From an uncultured archaeon (GTDB lineage Archaea > Halobacteriota > Methanosarcinia > Methanosarcinales > Methanoperedenaceae): a DNA stretch of 32,871 nt. The translations under genes were made by a program, and so were the position numbers. The notes beneath the pieces are model-generated. The model did no database searches. It saw only the letters and a program-made list of their open reading frames with translations, and was not told the DNA's origin. The DNA lies in NCBI GenBank assembly GCA_902386205.1, contig CABMIH010000061.1:1-32871 (forward strand), read 5' to 3'. Shown in pieces: positions 30,487-32,871 of the stretch; within the stretch, counting starts at the first letter, position 1; each line of letters opens with the position of its first letter.

Positions 30487-31635
30487 TCAAGGCTTCGGGC
30501 AATTCTTTGTTGGCGTTGGACTGAAACCGGATTGAGTTCCGTAACAGTTACCGTTAAGATCTATATTAGCTCCCCCTGGAAGAGTCTTACTGATGTGCTC
30601 CACAATACCTGTGCACCGATTTAGATAGTTGCCATCACCACCGTTCATGATGTCGTAGTGGGCATTACCATGAATATTGTAATCCTTAACGCTAATGTCG
30701 TGGGCTCCATTTATGATAGCAATACCAGAAATAAAGTCTATCCTAAGACCGGTTGGTTTTCTGATTCCCGTTTCAGGATCCATTCTGCATATGGGTCCAT
30801 TCCCGGCAGCAATGCCGTTGATTAATGTCACATTGTAGCTTTCATTTCCATCTATGACAATGCCACCACTATCATCAGCACTTGTTATTGTGTATTGAAC
30901 TAACACATCATGAGAATTATTGATCCAAATGCCCCTCCCATCATCGTAGGTGAACGCGTTGCAGTCAGTGCCTGTGGCCAGGTTACATTGGGAGCCAATT
31001 GTTATGTGATGGCTGTTCTGCATTAGGACTCCATCTCCGTCGGCCTTTAGCTTGCTGCGGATAATATTGATATGATCAGACGAATTCAAAAGAATCCCAT
31101 GATCTCCTATTCTATTGAGGCTTAACCTATCCAAACTTATATTGCCGGATAAGTCTAGCTGAATTCCGATTACGCCAAATGCGTCCCGTGAGTTCCCTGC
31201 CACATCCGAGATTGTGGTGGGTGTATGAATATTAACAAGCCATATTAACTTGGCGCCTGTTGCTGGAACCTGTGCGAAGTTTGATTGGATGCAGCCGATT
31301 TTGAAGAACTTTGTTATTTCTCCTTCCGAATTATCGACTTTTATTGCATACCCGGGTGTGAGGTTTTTGATCTGCCAATTGCTAATCAAGTAGGGATCCG
31401 AAGCTGTCCCGGTTCCCGAAACTACACCATTGGTGTGGGTAAAATCATTGTCACTGGTGATAAGGATCGGTTCATGAGGCAACGGATTGCAGAGAGAAGA
31501 TGCAGTTGCTGGTGTAACTGAAACCGCGACCTCAAATACCAAAAGGAATAGAAAGAAACCAACTACAACAGCCATAATTCTATGATCGATTTTTCTCAAG
31601 GTCGCTATTTTCCATTTAAAGAGCACAATGTTCAT
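30487..31635 (-). CDS. NosD-like exported parallel beta-helix protein
   Basis: The product (382 residues from the ATG at 31635) has an N-terminal signal/anchor (about 17-46). Then follow beta-helix (PbH1) repeats with regular turns: GIQLDLSGNISL, GILLNSSDHINIIRSKLK, GVLMQNSHHITIGS, GIWINNSHDVLVQYTI, GIVIDGNESYNVTLI and GIAIINGAHDISVK. Similar proteins include NosD, the copper-loading factor of nitrous oxide reductase, and archaeal surface proteins. No nos genes are next to it, so a surface role is as likely. The ATG has GGAG five bases before it and is preferred over the GTG at 31641. Confidence 0.72.
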   Translation of the reverse strand: MNIVLFKWKIATLRKIDHRIMAVVVGFFLFLLVFEVAVSVTPATASSLCNPLPHEPILITSDNDFTHTNGVVSGTGTASDPYLISNWQIKNLTPGYAIKVDNSEGEITKFFKIGCIQSNFAQVPATGAKLIWLVNIHTPTTISDVAGNSRDAFGVIGIQLDLSGNISLDRLSLNRIGDHGILLNSSDHINIIRSKLKADGDGVLMQNSHHITIGSQCNLATGTDCNAFTYDDGRGIWINNSHDVLVQYTITSADDSGGIVIDGNESYNVTLINGIAAGNGPICRMDPETGIRKPTGLRIDFISGIAIINGAHDISVKDYNIHGNAHYDIMNGGDGNYLNRCTGIVEHISKTLPGGANIDLNGNCYGTQSGFSPTPTKNCPKP

Positions 31636-31871
31636 AATCACTCCATTTAATCATCAACTGTAATTACCCCATTCAATCATTGATGGCCATCATATATGAA
31701 ATTATCTATATTTGAGTATATTTCCTCAGCATACTAGTTTCTTGCATGAACTGCGTATAACGGTTATTGGATGAACAAAACTCAGCTGGATTTTCGGGCC
31801 CAACTTGGAAAGGGGACCCTGAGCAACATCCCGGTCCAGTTCTTATTCCCTCTAACCATGCCCGATCATCC

Positions 31872-31889
31872 TTGTTATAAGGATAACAA
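31872..31889. repeat. Small inverted repeat TTGTTAT-N4-ATAACAA
   Basis: Perfect 7-bp arms with a 4-nt loop in the gene-poor stretch 31642-32129. It may be a terminal remnant of the mobile element just beside it. No other feature than the transposase remnant is supported in this stretch. Confidence 0.35.
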
Positions 31890-31924
31890 AAAGGATAAAT
31901 GGTATAAAAAATTTTATAATTAAC

Positions 31925-32097
31925 TTAAATAGGCTTCAAAGAAGGATAATCTATTGCCAGAACAAGTTTGAATCCAAGATCATGTCCTTTCGAGGAAGAA
32001 AAAACCCATTTGAAACCCCGATTTTTCAGGTCACTCTTTCTATAGTATTCCTGAACCAGTTTATATCTACACAAACATCAGTAGAATCAATTATATA
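31925..32097 (-). pseudogene. Frameshifted transposase remnant
   Basis: On the minus strand the first part reads YIIDSTDVCVDINWFRNTI. After a frame change it continues KSDLKNRGFKWVFSSSKGHD, then LGFKLVLAIDYPSLKP and a stop. IDSTDVxVDxNWFR and SKGxxxGFKLxLxxxYPSLKP are catalytic-core segments of a DDE transposase group common in Methanosarcinales. About 55 codons remain of several hundred, so the element is dead. It marks past insertion in this accessory region. Confidence 0.68.
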
Positions 32098-32129
32098 TCA
32101 AGTAATAATTAACTAACATCTTGAAAATT

Positions 32130-32438
32130 ATGATTAGAAACGTAAGACTATATTTCTTCGGACTTGTGTTCGCATTATTAACGATATCTTTCCTGTTGAT
32201 GTTCCCAAAACAAAAAACACTGGAGCTGCTTGTTGTTATCCTGACTATAATAGCTTCGATCTATCTGGGCTTTGCGCTGTCTGACGGGCGGAGAAAGGAA
32301 ATAATTATCGAAATATCAGCTATGATCTTTTTCATAGCCCTGGCGGTTCTGGGCATGTGGATTTCCCCGTATTTTCTAATCGCGGGTTATTTGCTCCACG
32401 GCCTCTGGGACATTATTCATAATCCGGGAATTATATAA
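32130..32438 (+). CDS. Small membrane protein ending HGLWDIIHNPG
   Basis: The product (102 residues from the ATG at 32130) has about four hydrophobic segments. It ends with YLLHGLWDIIHNPGII. The AHGxWDxxHxPG-like end recalls the DUF6010-type membrane family, of unknown function; that link is from memory and weak. A TTG nine bases upstream is an alternative start. TATA-like ATTATATATC lies near 32090-32099. Confidence 0.6.
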   Translation: MIRNVRLYFFGLVFALLTISFLLMFPKQKTLELLVVILTIIASIYLGFALSDGRRKEIIIEISAMIFFIALAVLGMWISPYFLIAGYLLHGLWDIIHNPGII

Positions 32439-32561
32439 AGTTTTATGTATGGTTTACGATTGGGTTATGGCAGTTTTCATATTGGTGTGGATGTAAGAAT
32501 TAATCTGAAATTATTTTGAAAAAGTATTCATTAAAATATTAAGACATTTCGGGAGAGCTGT

Positions 32562-32780
32562 CTATCTTCTCAGCCATGAGGATTCATTCATCCTTTTAAA
32601 ATAATACACTTTTTGCTCGCCCGAATTAAGTGAATTAATTTCCCATGCTACAATTCCTTTATCATCAATCATTCTTCCCTCAACTGGTAGACCTCCATCA
32701 TATATCATAATTGGCTGGTTTATCCATGACCCATTTTTTAATTGTTTAAACCGTAACTCTGCCTGATTTAGGTAATATTT
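32562..32780 (-). pseudogene. 3' remnant of an exported-type protein
   Basis: An open stretch of about 72 codons without a plausible start reads QAELRFKQLKNGSWINQPI, then MIYDGGLPVEGRMIDDKGIV, then AWEINSLNSGEQKVYYFKRMN, ending at TAG. The strand-turn pattern with DDKGxVxWxINxLxxGEQKVYYF suggests the last beta-sandwich domain of a surface protein. The frame is closed upstream by TGA at 32781-32783. The gene was probably cut by rearrangement or by the element at the right edge. Confidence 0.4.
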
Positions 32781-32823
32781 TCATAAATTCAGCCAACTCA
32801 TGTTGAAAGGTTTATTTATATGT

Positions 32824-32841
32824 ATTACGTATATACGTAAT
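32824..32841. promoter_or_regulatory. 18-bp perfect palindrome before the edge gene
   Basis: ATTACGTATATACGTAAT is its own reverse complement. It lies between TTTATTTATA (32811-32820) and the ATG at 32844, where an operator or the transcription start would be. Confidence 0.5.
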
Positions 32842-32843
32842 TT

Positions 32844-32871
32844 ATGGGACATCCGGATTGGGTATTGAAAC
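32844..32871 (+). CDS. First codons of a gene running off the right edge, possibly an IS transposase
   Basis: Only MGHPDWVLK is visible. HPDWVLK-type starts occur, from memory, in IS1634/IS4-like archaeal transposases. The TATA-like TTTATTTATA lies about 25 bases upstream, with no ribosome site, so a leaderless message is likely. Nine codons cannot settle the identity. Confidence 0.3.

Noticed and set aside
30487-31635. Calling the beta-helix protein NosD proper and inferring nitrous oxide reduction
   Set aside because: No nosZ, nosF or nosY gene is nearby, and many archaeal surface proteins share the same repeats.
31771-31923. A 50-codon frame starting MNKTQLDFRAQ
   Set aside because: It has no ribosome site, passes through the inverted repeat at 31872-31889, ends in a Lys/Tyr-rich AT tract and matches nothing I know.
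32862-32871. ATTGAAAC at the window edge, like the 3' end of many CRISPR repeats
   Set aside because: No second repeat unit is visible, and the bases read as codons of a frame with a promoter. A single 8-base match is not evidence of an array.

Overview
The window reads as a chromosomal piece of a methane-metabolising archaeon. Archaeal markers are TATA-type promoters, a KEOPS Cgi121-like subunit, a DUF2117-type protein and the corrinoid iron-sulfur subunits (CdhD, CdhE) of acetyl-CoA decarbonylase/synthase. These sit beside a cytochrome c maturation operon, a MauG-type di-haem protein and a PGF-CTERM-like surface protein. That mix suggests a Methanosarcinales relative rich in cytochrome c, most likely the Candidatus Methanoperedens (ANME-2d) group. 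The lineage is an inference from gene content, not from a tree.

Layout. 1-6.2 kb: core metabolism on the minus strand (5'-partial pyrD, ftsZ, cdhD-cdhE), two tiny membrane proteins and a DUF2117-type gene. 6.2-10.8 kb: a tandem DUF350 membrane protein, a zinc-ribbon/PUA/PAPS-reductase/ferredoxin fusion, a GXGXG protein, Cgi121 and thioredoxin reductase. 10.9-19.7 kb: a metal and thiol region with Met/Gly-rich exported proteins, an ArsR-type regulator, a protein disulfide oxidoreductase, DUF302 and SHOCT proteins, a P1B-type heavy-metal ATPase, a NikR-like regulator, an HMA metallochaperone and small Cys/Met-rich membrane or exported proteins.

20.0-27.5 kb: a nine-gene plus-strand operon for cytochrome c maturation and extracytoplasmic thiol/copper handling. 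The order is ccmE (CXXXY type), ccmF, a CcmH-like gene, a MECC membrane protein, a second CcmH-like gene, a second MECC membrane protein, a membrane-anchored cupredoxin, a CcdA/DsbD-type transporter and a PCYCGC-type protein. The CcmH-like + MECC pair is duplicated in tandem, and this is the best candidate here for an undescribed functional module. The operon starts behind two copies of the palindrome TTTACA-N5-TGTAAA. A third copy lies between the divergent HMA-chaperone and small membrane genes, which suggests one regulator links metal handling and cytochrome c maturation.

27.6-32.9 kb: a looser accessory region. It has a membrane protein, a 3' gene remnant, a MauG-like di-haem protein, the C-terminal half of a truncated haemoglobin, a NosD-like beta-helix protein, a frameshifted transposase remnant, a small membrane protein, another gene remnant and, at the right edge, what may be the first codons of an IS transposase behind an 18-bp perfect palindrome. 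I saw no rRNA, tRNA or CRISPR array.
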